Of a stretch of 64,000 nt of DNA, positions 1 to 9,509 are shown one piece after another. The notes below the pieces were generated by a model. The model worked only from the letters and a program-made list of their open reading frames with translations. It had not been told where the DNA came from and did not search any database. Source of the stretch: an uncultured Shinella sp. (GTDB taxonomy: Bacteria; Pseudomonadota; Alphaproteobacteria; Rhizobiales; Rhizobiaceae); NCBI RefSeq assembly GCF_946479415.1, contig NZ_CAMLFY010000004.1:42190-106189 (forward strand), in the 5' to 3' direction. A program made the position numbers and the translations under genes. The stretch's first letter is position 1. Every line of letters starts with the position of its first letter.

Positions 1-1
1 C

Positions 2-1045
2 TTACTTCGTGGCGTAGAACTTCGCCATGTCGGGCAGGCGCTTGGTGCGGATACTGGAGGCCTTGCCGGCGGTGCGGAAAGCTTCGAAACGCTCGCGGCA
101 GACTTCCGTCATGCGGGCGGTCGCCGGCTTCAGGTAGGTGCGCGGGTCGAAATTATCAGGCTTTTCCTTGAAGTTCTTGCGGATCGTGCCGGTCATGGCG
201 AGACGCAGGTCCGTATCGATATTGACCTTGCGCACGCCGAGCGGGATCGCCTTCTGGATTTCGGCGACCGGAACGCCCCAAGTCTGCTTCATCTCGCCGC
301 CATAGGTAGTGAAGAGGTCCTGCAGATCCTGCGGAACCGACGACGAACCATGCATGACGAGATGCGTGTTCGGCAGCTTCTTGTTGATCTTGGCGATCGT
401 ATCGATCGACAGGATGTCACCATCCGGCGCGCGGGTGAACTTGTAGGCACCGTGGCTGGTGCCGATGGCGACGGCCAGCGCGTCGACGCCGGTCTTGGAG
501 ACGAAGTCGAGCGCCTGGTCCGGGTCGGTCAGCAGTTCCTCACGCGAAAGCTTGCCCTCGAAGCCGTGGCCGTCTTCCTTTTCACCGGCGCCCGTTTCCA
601 GGTTGCCGAGACAGCCAAGCTCACCTTCGACCGAAACACCGGCCGCATGCGCGATCTTCACGACTTCCGCCGTGACGTCGACATTGTATTCGTAGCTGGC
701 AATCGACTTGCCGTCGGCGAGCAGCGAGCCGTCCATCATGACGGAGGTGAAGCCGTTGGTGATGGCGGAGATGCAGGTCGAGGGCTGGTCGCCGTGGTCG
801 AGATGCAGGCAGACCGGGATATGCGGATATTCTTCGGCAGCACCCAGGATGAGATGACGCAGGAACGCATCGCCCGCATAGGAGCGCGCACCGCGGCTTG
901 CCTGCAAGATCACCGGGGAGTCCGTTGCATCTGCTGCACGCATGACCGCCTGGACATATTCCAGGTTGTTGACGTTGAATGCCGGCAGTGCGTAGTCGTT
1001 CTCCGCTGCGTGGTCGAGCAATTGCCGCATGGTGATCAATGCCAT
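2..1045 (-). CDS. fba: Fructose-bisphosphate aldolase, class II
   Basis: Cytoplasmic glycolysis/gluconeogenesis enzyme that reversibly splits fructose-1,6-bisphosphate into dihydroxyacetone phosphate and glyceraldehyde-3-phosphate. The 347-residue length fits the family. Class II metal-site motifs are visible: HLDHG near residues 81-85 (catalytic Asp, zinc-ligand His), VEGELG near 135-145, GTSHGAYKF (zinc His) and HGSSSVP, followed by the phosphate-binding NIDTD. The start ATG is preceded on the minus strand by a strong AAAGGAGG Shine-Dalgarno. The stop TAA lies at the very edge of the window, so the gene is complete. The ftsK gene upstream is separated by a terminator, so fba probably has its own promoter in 1046-1190. 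Confidence 0.96.
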   Translation of the reverse strand: MALITMRQLLDHAAENDYALPAFNVNNLEYVQAVMRAADATDSPVILQASRGARSYAGDAFLRHLILGAAEEYPHIPVCLHLDHGDQPSTCISAITNGFTSVMMDGSLLADGKSIASYEYNVDVTAEVVKIAHAAGVSVEGELGCLGNLETGAGEKEDGHGFEGKLSREELLTDPDQALDFVSKTGVDALAVAIGTSHGAYKFTRAPDGDILSIDTIAKINKKLPNTHLVMHGSSSVPQDLQDLFTTYGGEMKQTWGVPVAEIQKAIPLGVRKVNIDTDLRLAMTGTIRKNFKEKPDNFDPRTYLKPATARMTEVCRERFEAFRTAGKASSIRTKRLPDMAKFYATK

Positions 1046-1190
1046 TCCTGTCCTCCTTTTAGGATGCTGATTTCACGGGTTGGCGGCACTATTCACAGAA
1101 CAGTCCGCCATATGCAACAGGCCTGAAAGACCCGACTGCGAGCCAAATCGATTAAATGGAGCAGTAGAAATAAATTTCTCGTGGACAGGG

Positions 1191-1221
1191 TAAAAATCCG
1201 GCCCGCGTGAGCGAGCCGGAT
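1191..1221 (-). terminator. Rho-independent terminator after ftsK
   Basis: On the minus strand an imperfect stem with outer arms ATCCGGC/GCCGGAT (1196-1202 and 1215-1221) is followed by a TTTTTA tract. It lies about 75 bases beyond the ftsK stop and before the fba promoter region, so it should separate the two transcripts. Confidence 0.7.
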
Positions 1222-1293
1222 CCGGAAAATCCATCCATTTCAAATAAGTAGGACAATTGCCCGAAAGACGGGCAATCGCCACCAGAGAAAATC

Positions 1294-4005
1294 TCACTCG
1301 TCTTCGGCCGATTCCGGCGCCTGGAAGCTGCCACGCTCGCCCGAAATGATCTCGCGTTTGCCGACATGGTTGGCAGGGCCGACGAGGCCTTCCTTCTCCA
1401 TGCGCTCGACGAGGGACGCAGCCCGGTTGTAGCCGACGGCAAGGCGGCGCTGGATATAGGAGGTCGAGCACTTGCGATCGCGCAGTACGACCTTGACCGC
1501 CTTCTCGTAGAGATCGTCGCCGTCTTCGGCGGCGATATCACCCTTGTCGAAGACGGCACCGCCGGTCGTCGGCTTCTCGTCTTCCTCTTCTTCCTCGTCG
1601 GCCGTCACCGTTTCCAGATATTCCGGGCGGCCCTGGGCCTTGAGATGCAGCACGACCTTTTCGACTTCCTCGTCGGAAACGAAGGGGCCATGGACGCGCG
1701 AGATGCGCCCACCGCCGGCCATGTGCAGCATGTCGCCCTGGCCGAGGAGCTGTTCGGCACCCTGTTCGCCCAGGATGGTGCGGCTGTCGATCTTCGAGGT
1801 GACCTGGAAGGAGATGCGCGTCGGGAAGTTCGCCTTGATCGTGCCGGTGATGACGTCGACCGAGGGGCGTTGCGTCGCCATGATCAGGTGGATACCGGCG
1901 GCACGGGCCATCTGGGCGAGACGCTGGATCGCGCCTTCGATCTCCTTGCCGGCGACCATCATCAGGTCGGCCATCTCGTCGACGATGACGACGATATAGG
2001 GCATCGGCTCGAGCGAGAGTTCCTGCTCCTCGTTGATCGCCTCGCCGGTTCCCTTGTCGAAACCGGTCTGCACGCTGATCGAGATCGTCTCGCCCTTGTC
2101 GCGGGCGGCGGCAACGCGGGTGTTGTAGCCGTCGATATTGCGCACGCCGAGGCGCGACATCTTGCGGTAACGGTCCTCCATCTCGCGCACCGCCCATTTC
2201 AGCGCCATGACGGCCTTCTTGGGATCGGTGACGACGGGGGTCAGCAGATGCGGAATGCCGTCATAGATCGACAGTTCCAGCATCTTGGGATCGACCATGA
2301 TCAGGCGGCATTCTTCCGGGCGGAAACGGTAGAGCAGCGAGAGGATCATCGTGTTGATGGCAACCGACTTGCCCGAGCCGGTGGTGCCGGCGACGAGCAG
2401 GTGCGGCATCTTCGCGAGTTCGGCGATGACGGGTTCGCCACCGATGGTCTTGCCCAGGCATAGCGGCAGCTTGAAGCCGGTGCGGGCAAAATCCTGGCTC
2501 TCGATCATCTCGCGGAAATAGACCGTCTCGCGCGTCTGGTTCGGCAGCTCGATGCCGATGACATTGCGGCCGGGCACGACCGCCACACGGGCCGAAAGGG
2601 CCGACATGGAGCGGGCGATATCGTCGGCAAGACCGATGACGCGCGAGGATTTCACGCCCGGTGCGGGCTCGAATTCGTAGAGCGTGACGACCGGACCCGG
2701 GCGAACATGGATGATCTCGCCGCGAACGCCGAAATCTTCCAGGACGCTTTCGAGAAGGCCGGCATTCTGTTCCAGCTGTTCCTGCGTCAGCACGAAACCG
2801 ACGGTGCGCGGCGGCTCCTGCAACAGGTCGCGCGGCGGATATTCGTAGGTATCGCCGGCCGGCGTCGCCATCGTGACCTGGAACGGCTTGGCACGGGAGA
2901 GCACCGAAGACGGCATTTCGCGCGCGGGCTCGGCAATCGCGACCGGGGAGGACGCCGCGACAACGGCAGCGGGGCTCTGCTTGAACTCGAAAACCGGCAG
3001 GACGACCTCGGCAACGGTTTCGACGACCGGTGCCGGGACGATTGCGACCGGCTCGATCTTCACCTCGGGCACGATGACGGCAGGCTCGGCGACGATGGTG
3101 CGAGCCGTTGCCGGACGGCATTCGACGACACGGAAGAGCGACGCGATGGAGGACGGCTCAGCAGGCATCTCGGCGACCGGGACCGGTGCGGGCGGGATGA
3201 CGACGGGTGCCGGTGTCGGCAGCGGCATACGCACAACGGTGGCGGCTACGGCAGGCTTCACCCGGACCTCGGCGGCATCCTCGTCGGGAACGAACGTTTC
3301 CCAGAATGCATGGTCCGAGAGATTGGCAAAGCGGGCGATGGCGGCGCGGACATCCGCCTTCACGACCGGCTTTGCGGCGGCAATAACGGGCGCGGCCATG
3401 CGCGGGACGATCGGCGCGCTCGGCTTGAACACCACCGAAGCATCGGCCGGTGTGCCGACCGTGCCGGCGGCAACCAAGGCCTGAACGAGCGGCGGGGCGG
3501 GTTCGGCCGGTGCAGCGGCGGCAGCGGCCTCCGCCTGCTGCTCTTCGGAGCGGCGACGGCGATCCTCGAGGGCCTCCCGCAGGCGCTGAAGCAGCTCGGC
3601 TTGGCTGAGCTGCGGCGTCAGGATGGGCTGGGCAGCCTCGACAGGCTGTTCGACCGTTTCGGCCGCCAGCTGGGCGTGCTGTGCCTCTTCGGCGGCAGCC
3701 TCCTCGATCTTCGCCGCGACCTTGTCTGGCGTGCGGGTAAAACGCACGTTCGGGGCCATGTAGAAATGGCTTTCCCAGCTGCCGTCGGAAAACTGGCCGG
3801 GATCGTAGCTGCGCAGCGCCGGCGAGCGGAACCTCGGATGATAGGCCTCGTCGTTCGCCACCGGCTCATCCGCGGCGTGCCAATCCTCAAATTCCGGCTC
3901 TATCTCCGGCAATTCATTGTTTTCATAAGCGGAATTCGCCGAGTGATCGACGCTTTCCTCTTCGGTTTCGAGGACGGGGTAAAAGTTTGTTCTGGAAATA
4001 CGCAT
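1294..4005 (-). CDS. ftsK: FtsK/SpoIIIE-type DNA translocase lacking a membrane anchor
   Basis: Double-stranded DNA pump of the FtsK/SpoIIIE family; such proteins move chromosome ends during division. Start chosen at the ATG at 4005 (903 residues, AGG-containing ribosome site); an in-frame GTG lies 12 bases upstream. Residues 1 to about 370 are acidic, Ala/Pro/Val-rich low-complexity sequence with no hydrophobic membrane segments, whereas classical FtsK begins with four. Then come the alpha/beta motor, Walker A GTTGSGKS near 540, Walker [10 protein letters not shown] near 670, and a C-terminal winged-helix gamma domain near 830-890 that in the family reads KOPS sites. Many Rhizobiales encode both an anchored and a soluble FtsK; this looks like the soluble one. 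Whether it acts in division is inference. Confidence 0.93.
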   Translation of the reverse strand: MRISRTNFYPVLETEEESVDHSANSAYENNELPEIEPEFEDWHAADEPVANDEAYHPRFRSPALRSYDPGQFSDGSWESHFYMAPNVRFTRTPDKVAAKIEEAAAEEAQHAQLAAETVEQPVEAAQPILTPQLSQAELLQRLREALEDRRRRSEEQQAEAAAAAAPAEPAPPLVQALVAAGTVGTPADASVVFKPSAPIVPRMAAPVIAAAKPVVKADVRAAIARFANLSDHAFWETFVPDEDAAEVRVKPAVAATVVRMPLPTPAPVVIPPAPVPVAEMPAEPSSIASLFRVVECRPATARTIVAEPAVIVPEVKIEPVAIVPAPVVETVAEVVLPVFEFKQSPAAVVAASSPVAIAEPAREMPSSVLSRAKPFQVTMATPAGDTYEYPPRDLLQEPPRTVGFVLTQEQLEQNAGLLESVLEDFGVRGEIIHVRPGPVVTLYEFEPAPGVKSSRVIGLADDIARSMSALSARVAVVPGRNVIGIELPNQTRETVYFREMIESQDFARTGFKLPLCLGKTIGGEPVIAELAKMPHLLVAGTTGSGKSVAINTMILSLLYRFRPEECRLIMVDPKMLELSIYDGIPHLLTPVVTDPKKAVMALKWAVREMEDRYRKMSRLGVRNIDGYNTRVAAARDKGETISISVQTGFDKGTGEAINEEQELSLEPMPYIVVIVDEMADLMMVAGKEIEGAIQRLAQMARAAGIHLIMATQRPSVDVITGTIKANFPTRISFQVTSKIDSRTILGEQGAEQLLGQGDMLHMAGGGRISRVHGPFVSDEEVEKVVLHLKAQGRPEYLETVTADEEEEEDEKPTTGGAVFDKGDIAAEDGDDLYEKAVKVVLRDRKCSTSYIQRRLAVGYNRAASLVERMEKEGLVGPANHVGKREIISGERGSFQAPESAEDE

Positions 4006-4112
4006 GAACCTGCACACTCGACGATCATTGCCGATAGGGATGCGTAGATGGTTAGGAAATGAAGGTTAACAATGTCTTTGGACGGGACGGAAATCGTGTT
4101 GGCGATCCCGTT

Positions 4113-5180
4113 TCAATCCACCCGTTTTCCCTCGCCATCGAAGGCGTGAAGCCTGTCTTGCGGCAGGTCGACGCGGATCGTCGTGCCGGGATTCAGCATC
4201 CGTCTGTCCTGTGTAAAAATTTTCATCGGGATGCCGTGAACGGTGACATGCATGATGATACCGAAGCCCGTCGGCTCGATGAGATCGACCGCGGCTTCCA
4301 GCGCACCGCCTTCGACAATCACAACATGTTCAGGACGGATGCCGAGTGTCGCCGCCGAGCCTGATTCGAGACCCTCGCGTTTGCGAATCGGAAGCGTCGT
4401 GCCATTCGCAAGCCTGAGGTCCGCGTGATCGCCGGAAACGAGATAACGTCCTTCGAAAAAGTTCATGCCGGGCGAGCCGATGAAGCCGGCGACGAAGAGA
4501 TTGGCGGGCCGATCGTAGAGCTCGAGCGGCGAGCCGACCTGCTGGACGACGCCGGCGTGCATGGCGACGATGCGGTCCGCCAGCGTCATCGCCTCGATCT
4601 GATCATGCGTGACATAGATGGAGGTCGCGCGAAGGTCGCCGTGCAGCTTTTTGATTTCGGCACGCATCTGTTCGCGCAGGCGCGCATCGAGGTTGGAGAG
4701 CGGCTCGTCGAAGAGAAAGGCCTTCGGTTGGCGCACGATGGCGCGGCCCATGGCGACGCGCTGGCGCTGGCCGCCGGACAGTGCTTTCGGGCGGCGCTCC
4801 AGAAGCGGCTCCAGCCCGAGCTTGGCGGCCGCACCACCGACGGCGCTCGCGATCTTCTCCTTGGCGGAACGGCGCAGGCGCAGGCTGTAGCTCATGTTGT
4901 CGGCGACGCTCATATGCGGATAGAGCGCGTAGGACTGGAACACCATGGCGATGTCGCGGTCTTTTGGCGCGAGATCGTTCACCCGTTTGCCGTCGATCTG
5001 GATGTCGCCGGACGTAACGTCCTCCAATCCTGCGATCATGCGCAGCAGAGTGGACTTGCCGCAGCCGGAGGGGCCGACGAGCACGATGAATTCGCCGTCG
5101 CGAATGGTGAGATCGACGCCGTGCAGGACGGGAAAGGCGCCGAAGCTTTTGCGGACACTCTGGATATCGATGGAAGCCAT
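4113..5180 (-). CDS. CUT1 sugar-type ABC transporter ATP-binding protein (UgpC/MalK family)
   Basis: Energises import of a carbohydrate-like substrate from the inner face of the membrane. The N-terminal ATPase has Walker A GPSGCGKST near 37-45, Q-loop near 82, signature LSGGQRQR near 135 and Walker B AFLFDEPLSNLD near 155-166, followed by the H-loop VTHDQ. Residues from about 235 to 355 form the MalK-type OB-fold regulatory domain. It is last in a minus-strand operon, 11 bases after the second permease. Family assignment is secure; the substrate is not readable from the sequence. Confidence 0.92.
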   Translation of the reverse strand: MASIDIQSVRKSFGAFPVLHGVDLTIRDGEFIVLVGPSGCGKSTLLRMIAGLEDVTSGDIQIDGKRVNDLAPKDRDIAMVFQSYALYPHMSVADNMSYSLRLRRSAKEKIASAVGGAAAKLGLEPLLERRPKALSGGQRQRVAMGRAIVRQPKAFLFDEPLSNLDARLREQMRAEIKKLHGDLRATSIYVTHDQIEAMTLADRIVAMHAGVVQQVGSPLELYDRPANLFVAGFIGSPGMNFFEGRYLVSGDHADLRLANGTTLPIRKREGLESGSAATLGIRPEHVVIVEGGALEAAVDLIEPTGFGIIMHVTVHGIPMKIFTQDRRMLNPGTTIRVDLPQDRLHAFDGEGKRVD

Positions 5181-5191
5181 GGGAAAACCTT

Positions 5192-6022
5192 TCAGCCTTT
5201 GACCGCACCGGCCGTCAGGCCCTGCACGAGATAGCGCTGGATGAGCAGGAAGAAGAGGCAGGCCGGGATGAGCGCGAGCACGCCCGCCGCCATCATCTGC
5301 CCGAAATCGACCGAGAATTTGGAGACGAAGGTGAGAAGCCCGACTGGGAAAGTCGCCGCATCGTTGCCGGAGATCAGCATCAGCGCGAAGAGCAATTCAC
5401 TCCAGGCCGCCGTGAAGACGAAACCAAGGGTGGCGGCGATGCCGGGCAGCGTCAGCGGCAGGATGATCTGGCGGAAGGCGACGAACTGGGTCGCCCCGTC
5501 GATCATCGCCGCCTCTTCCAGGTCCTTCGGAATGCCGTCGAAGAAGGACTGCATGAGGAAGGTTGCGAAGGGCACGTTGAAGGCGGTGTAGACGAGGACG
5601 AGGCCGGTGAGGCTGTTCGTCAGGCCGAGCGGCGAGAGCATCTTGAAGATCGGCGCCACCAGCATGACGAGCGGGAACATCTGCGTCATCAGCATCAAGG
5701 CGACGATCCAGTATTTTGCGCGGAAGGTGAAACGCGACAGTGCGTAGCCGGCAAGCGAGGCGAGGATCGTCACCGTCACGGCCGTGGAGCCGGCGACGAT
5801 GAGGCTGTTCTTGAAGAAGGTCGGGAAGGCGCTGTGAGCGATGACGAAGGAATAGTGCTCGAAGGTCGTGCGCGACGGCCACATCCGCACGCCCTCGCTG
5901 TAGAGCAGATCGTTCGGCGTGACCGAGACCTTCAGGAGCCAGAACAGCGGAAAGAGCGCGAAGGCGATATAGGCGAGGATTGCCAGGCGATGCAGGATGG
6001 TAAGGACGGGTTTGCTTCGCAT
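5192..6022 (-). CDS. CUT1 sugar-type ABC transporter permease (MalG-like)
   Basis: One of the two membrane channel subunits of the importer at 4113-8297. The 276 residues carry about six hydrophobic segments and the EAA cytoplasmic loop (DLEEAAMIDGAT, about residues 168-180), which docks on the ATPase. Length and topology match the MalG branch. It follows the other permease by 4 bases, consistent with translational coupling. Substrate unassigned. Confidence 0.92.
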   Translation of the reverse strand: MRSKPVLTILHRLAILAYIAFALFPLFWLLKVSVTPNDLLYSEGVRMWPSRTTFEHYSFVIAHSAFPTFFKNSLIVAGSTAVTVTILASLAGYALSRFTFRAKYWIVALMLMTQMFPLVMLVAPIFKMLSPLGLTNSLTGLVLVYTAFNVPFATFLMQSFFDGIPKDLEEAAMIDGATQFVAFRQIILPLTLPGIAATLGFVFTAAWSELLFALMLISGNDAATFPVGLLTFVSKFSVDFGQMMAAGVLALIPACLFFLLIQRYLVQGLTAGAVKG

Positions 6023-6026
6023 GGCA

Positions 6027-6950
6027 TCACCCCTTGTTGAGCAGCGTCTGCCGCAGCAGCACGATCAGCAGCGAATAGACGAGCAGGAGCACCAGCAGCA
6101 CGAGGGCGATAGCCGAGGCATAACCGAAATCGAGCCGCTTGAAGGCCTGCGTGAAGATGTAGCTCGCGACGATCTGCGTGCGGTCCGCCGGCCCGCCATT
6201 GGTCATGACGACGATGAGATCGGCGAAATTGGAGACCCAGACGGTGCGCAAGAGGATGGTGATGGCGATGGTTGGCGCCAGAAACGGCAGCGTGATCGAA
6301 AGGAACCGTTGCACCGGCCCGGCCCCGTCGATGCTGGCCGCTTCATAGAGATCGCGCGGGATCGCCTGTAGAGCGGCAAGCAGCGTGATCGCGAAGAAGG
6401 GAATGCCCCACCAGACATTGGCGGCGATCGGCCCCCACATGGCGAGTTGCGGGTCGGAGAGGATATTGTTCGGCGCATCCATGATCCCGAGCGCATACAG
6501 CCAGTGCGGCAGGGGGCCGATCACCGGATTGAACAACCAGGCCCAGTTGAGGCCCGCCAGGAAACTCGGCACCGCCCAGGGGAGGAAGACGAGCGCCTGC
6601 GCCAGACCGCGACCGGCAAAGGGCTTGTCGAGCAAGAGTGCGAGGATGAGCCCGAAGACGAATTGCAGGAAGACCGACGCGCCCGTCCACCACAAGGTGT
6701 TGCGCAACGCCCGGAAGAACGCCTGATCCTGACCGAGCGCCCTGAAATGATCGAGCCCGATGAAGCCGCCGGAAAACGGGTTCAAAAGCTGGATATCGCG
6801 GAAGGCATAGGAAATACCGAGCGCCAGCGGCACCAGCATCACACCGATGATCAGGATCAGCGCGGGCGCGCTGTAGAGATAGGGTTCCGACGCATCGGCG
6901 ATCCGCTTTCGAAGCGGCTTTGCAGCGTGCGAATGGGCGTCAAAGGTCAT
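6027..6950 (-). CDS. CUT1 sugar-type ABC transporter permease (MalF-like)
   Basis: First membrane subunit of the importer. I start it at the ATG at 6950, preceded by GGAAGCGAG; the longer reading at 6983 begins with TTG and lacks a good ribosome site. The 307-residue protein has about six membrane segments and the EAA loop (DLYEAASIDGAG) in the C-terminal third. It is separated from the binding-protein gene by a strong hairpin at 6997-7024, a common arrangement that lets the binding protein be made in excess. Confidence 0.92.
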   Translation of the reverse strand: MTFDAHSHAAKPLRKRIADASEPYLYSAPALILIIGVMLVPLALGISYAFRDIQLLNPFSGGFIGLDHFRALGQDQAFFRALRNTLWWTGASVFLQFVFGLILALLLDKPFAGRGLAQALVFLPWAVPSFLAGLNWAWLFNPVIGPLPHWLYALGIMDAPNNILSDPQLAMWGPIAANVWWGIPFFAITLLAALQAIPRDLYEAASIDGAGPVQRFLSITLPFLAPTIAITILLRTVWVSNFADLIVVMTNGGPADRTQIVASYIFTQAFKRLDFGYASAIALVLLVLLLVYSLLIVLLRQTLLNKG

Positions 6951-6996
6951 CGTCTCGCTTCCGGTGGGTGCGGGGCGTTTCAAAAAGCGGATGGTA

Positions 6997-7024
6997 CCGG
7001 GCGGAGCCTTGGGTCTCCGCCCGG
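6997..7024 (-). terminator. Intra-operon hairpin between binding-protein and permease genes
   Basis: Perfect 10-base inverted repeat, CCGGGCGGAG and CTCCGCCCGG, with an 8-base loop and no T-tract. It lies 13 bases after the binding-protein stop. Its position suggests mRNA protection or partial termination that raises binding-protein yield over permease. The sequence shows the structure; the role is inference. Confidence 0.6.
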
Positions 7025-7037
7025 TCGTTCCTCAGGC

Positions 7038-8297
7038 CTATTTCTTGGCGAGGAACTTCTGCTGTGCCTTCGTCAGATAGTCGGCCCACTGGTTGGCCAG
7101 GTCTTCCGGCGTGATGTCGCCGAGAAGCGCTTCCTGCGAGGTCTTGATGACGAGCGAATCCTTGAAGAAGGCGAATTCCTCGAGATGCGTCGGCATCACG
7201 GTCGGCACGGCATCCTTGTCTTCAAGCTCGGCGAACCAGCCCTTGAACTGTTCGCTGGCATAGAAGGAATCCTTTTCCGCTGACGTATGAACCGGCAGCG
7301 CGCCGGTGCGCTTGTTCCACTCGATATTGCCTTCCGGGCCTTCGAGCGTTTCGATCAGCTTCCAGGAGAGATCCTTGTTGGCGCTGGTGGCAAACATCGA
7401 CCAGCCGGCGAAACCGATCGTCGGGAAGGTCTTGCCGGCAGGCCCCTTCGGCATGGTCATGATGCCGTAGTCTTCCGCCTTCATGCGCTCTGCGATGGCG
7501 ATGAGTGCGTCCGGGTCCTGATCGAGGAAGGCGCAGGTGCCGGAATAAAAGCCGGCGACGATCTCGTTGAAGCCCCAGTTGACGCTGTCCTTCGGCGCAT
7601 AACCGTTCTTGTAGAGATCGATCACCCAGGTGAGGCCCTTGACCCAGCCTTCGCTGTTGAAGGTGGAGGTGCCGTCCTCGTTGAAGAACTTGTTGTCGCC
7701 GGCCATGGAAGCGCCGAACATCACCCAGCCGTTCAGGCCGCCCGGACCGCCGCGCAGGCAGTAGCCGTATTTGCCCGGCAGTGCCGAGATTTTCTTGGAG
7801 GCTTCGGCGAACTCATCCATCGTCTTCGGCGGTTCGGAAACGCCGGCCTCGGCAAGCAGCTTCTTGTTGTAGAACATGGCACGCAGATAAAAGCCGTAGG
7901 GCAGCATATAGGCCGTGTCCTTGATGTCACGGCCAAGTTCCAGCGCGCGGGGCGTCAGGCCGGCGGTATGTTCCCACTTCGCCAGATAGGGCTCCAGGCT
8001 TTCGAGCATGCCGTTATTGGCATAGAGCGACAGCCAGGTGTCCGGCATTTCCATGACATCAGGCACCTCACCGGCCGAAACCATGGTGGCGAATTTCTGA
8101 AACGCCTCGCCCCAGGGCAGCGAGATGATCTCGACCTTCGTGCCGGGGTTCGCCGCCTCGAACTTGCCGACAATGGATTTCAGCGTCTCGGTCCGCTCGG
8201 GGCTGGTGATCACCTCGACGAGCTTCAGCGTGGTATCAGCCAATGCGCTCGATGCCATCAGGGTGGTGATGAGAGCGGCAGTCAAAAGTCTCTTCAT
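7038..8297 (-). CDS. CUT1 sugar-type ABC transporter substrate-binding protein
   Basis: Periplasmic receptor of the importer. Residues 1-20 form a signal peptide (MKRLL start, hydrophobic core, ASSALA cleavage region). The mature part has the usual two-lobe sugar-binding-protein features: PDVMEMPDTW near 80-90, MLPYGFYLRAMFYNKKL near 150, and the C-terminal ALPVHTSAEKDS region. At 419 residues it is typical of the MalE/UgpB-type family. It starts 40 bases after the PLP-enzyme gene, which leaves little room for a separate promoter. Ligand unknown. Confidence 0.92.
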   Translation of the reverse strand: MKRLLTAALITTLMASSALADTTLKLVEVITSPERTETLKSIVGKFEAANPGTKVEIISLPWGEAFQKFATMVSAGEVPDVMEMPDTWLSLYANNGMLESLEPYLAKWEHTAGLTPRALELGRDIKDTAYMLPYGFYLRAMFYNKKLLAEAGVSEPPKTMDEFAEASKKISALPGKYGYCLRGGPGGLNGWVMFGASMAGDNKFFNEDGTSTFNSEGWVKGLTWVIDLYKNGYAPKDSVNWGFNEIVAGFYSGTCAFLDQDPDALIAIAERMKAEDYGIMTMPKGPAGKTFPTIGFAGWSMFATSANKDLSWKLIETLEGPEGNIEWNKRTGALPVHTSAEKDSFYASEQFKGWFAELEDKDAVPTVMPTHLEEFAFFKDSLVIKTSQEALLGDITPEDLANQWADYLTKAQQKFLAKK

Positions 8298-8336
8298 GGT
8301 CGTTCCCTCTTTTCTGGTTTGCTTCCGATAATGAAG

Positions 8337-9509
8337 TCAGGCTTCGGTCGCGGCTGAAATTGCCGTTTCCAGATCACTCCACAGGGCCTCGGTTCCCTCC
8401 AGGCCGACATGGAGACGCACGGACCGCGCGTGAATGCCGAAGGCATGCGCGGAATTGGGCTGGGCCTTCTGCTCCAGCACGACCTCGCCCGGCACGATCA
8501 GGCTCTCGTGCCCACCCCAGGAGACGCCGAGCTTGAAGAGCTTGAGGCGGTCCGCGAAGGCCTTGATGTCGATGCCTTCGCGGAAGATGAAGGAGAACAG
8601 GCCGGACGTACCGGTAAGGCCCGGCGGCAGGCGATTGGCGAGCGCGGGATGGCAAACCGTCTCGACGATATCGAGCGCCTGCAACCGCTTGGCGATCTCA
8701 AGCCCGGCTGCTTCATGCGCCTTCATGCGGATCGGCAGGGTGCGCAGGCCGCGGATCAACAGCCAGGCATCGAAGGGCGAGAGCTTGCCGCCGAGATAGG
8801 GATAGGCCTCCGAGCGGATGCGCCCGATCAGCTCTTTCGACCCGGTGACGATACCCGCGACCACATCGCTGTGACCGCCGAGATATTTTGAAGCCGAGTG
8901 CAACACCAGATCGACGCCGAGCGTCAGCGGACGCTGGAAGATCGGGCTCGCCCAGCTGTTGTCGATGACGCTGACGGCGCCGTGGCGTTTGGCGAGTGCC
9001 GCAAGCGCACCGACATCGTGCGCCTCCATGACCCAGCTCGTCGGGCTTTCGAGATAGAGCAGCTTGGCGCCCGGCAAGGCCTTGGCCACCGCTTCCTCGT
9101 CGCGCCCATCGACATAGGTCACCTCGATCTTCATCCGCTTCAGATGCGTGCCGAACAGGCGGAAGGCATCCGGGTAGCAATGGCGCACCGCGACGATACG
9201 GTCGCCCGGCTCGACGAAGGAGAGCACGGTGGAGGAAATCGCCGCCATGCCGCTGGCAAAACCCAGCGCGTCCTCGCCGCCCTCGAGCTTGGCCAGCATC
9301 TCCTCGAAGGCGCGCACCGTCGGGTTGAGGCCACGCGTATAAATCGGCCGCACGATCTCGCCGCGATAGGCCGACACCATCTCGTCATAGCTGCCGAAGG
9401 TGAAGAGCGAGGTCTGCACGATGGGCGGCACAACCGCCTCGAAGGCGTTCGCTTCGTCATGGGCGACGATAAACGAGGCTAGGTCGAACGGATCGGCTCC
9501 GTTGGTCAT
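8337..9509 (-). CDS. Cys/Met-metabolism PLP-dependent enzyme (cystathionine lyase/synthase-like)
   Basis: Cytoplasmic fold-type I PLP enzyme of the trans-sulfuration family, which makes or breaks C-S bonds of cysteine, homocysteine or related thioethers. The real start is the ATG at 9509 (390 residues), overlapping the GntR stop by ATGA; a longer open frame upstream is not coding. Visible motifs: FASGMAA (PLP phosphate site, near 84-90), VIDNSW with PLP-ring Asp183, and LHSASKYLGGHSD with Schiff-base Lys208. The N-terminal YTRGLNPTV matches the family's R-x-NPT motif. Its position inside a sugar-type transporter operon is unusual and suggests it acts on the imported compound. The precise reaction is not determinable. 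Confidence 0.88.
   Translation of the reverse strand: MTNGADPFDLASFIVAHDEANAFEAVVPPIVQTSLFTFGSYDEMVSAYRGEIVRPIYTRGLNPTVRAFEEMLAKLEGGEDALGFASGMAAISSTVLSFVEPGDRIVAVRHCYPDAFRLFGTHLKRMKIEVTYVDGRDEEAVAKALPGAKLLYLESPTSWVMEAHDVGALAALAKRHGAVSVIDNSWASPIFQRPLTLGVDLVLHSASKYLGGHSDVVAGIVTGSKELIGRIRSEAYPYLGGKLSPFDAWLLIRGLRTLPIRMKAHEAAGLEIAKRLQALDIVETVCHPALANRLPPGLTGTSGLFSFIFREGIDIKAFADRLKLFKLGVSWGGHESLIVPGEVVLEQKAQPNSAHAFGIHARSVRLHVGLEGTEALWSDLETAISAATEA

Noticed and set aside
2707..4047. 446-codon open frame on the plus strand
   Set aside because: Antisense to the low-complexity N-terminal half of ftsK; Arg/Gly/Asp-rich artefact.
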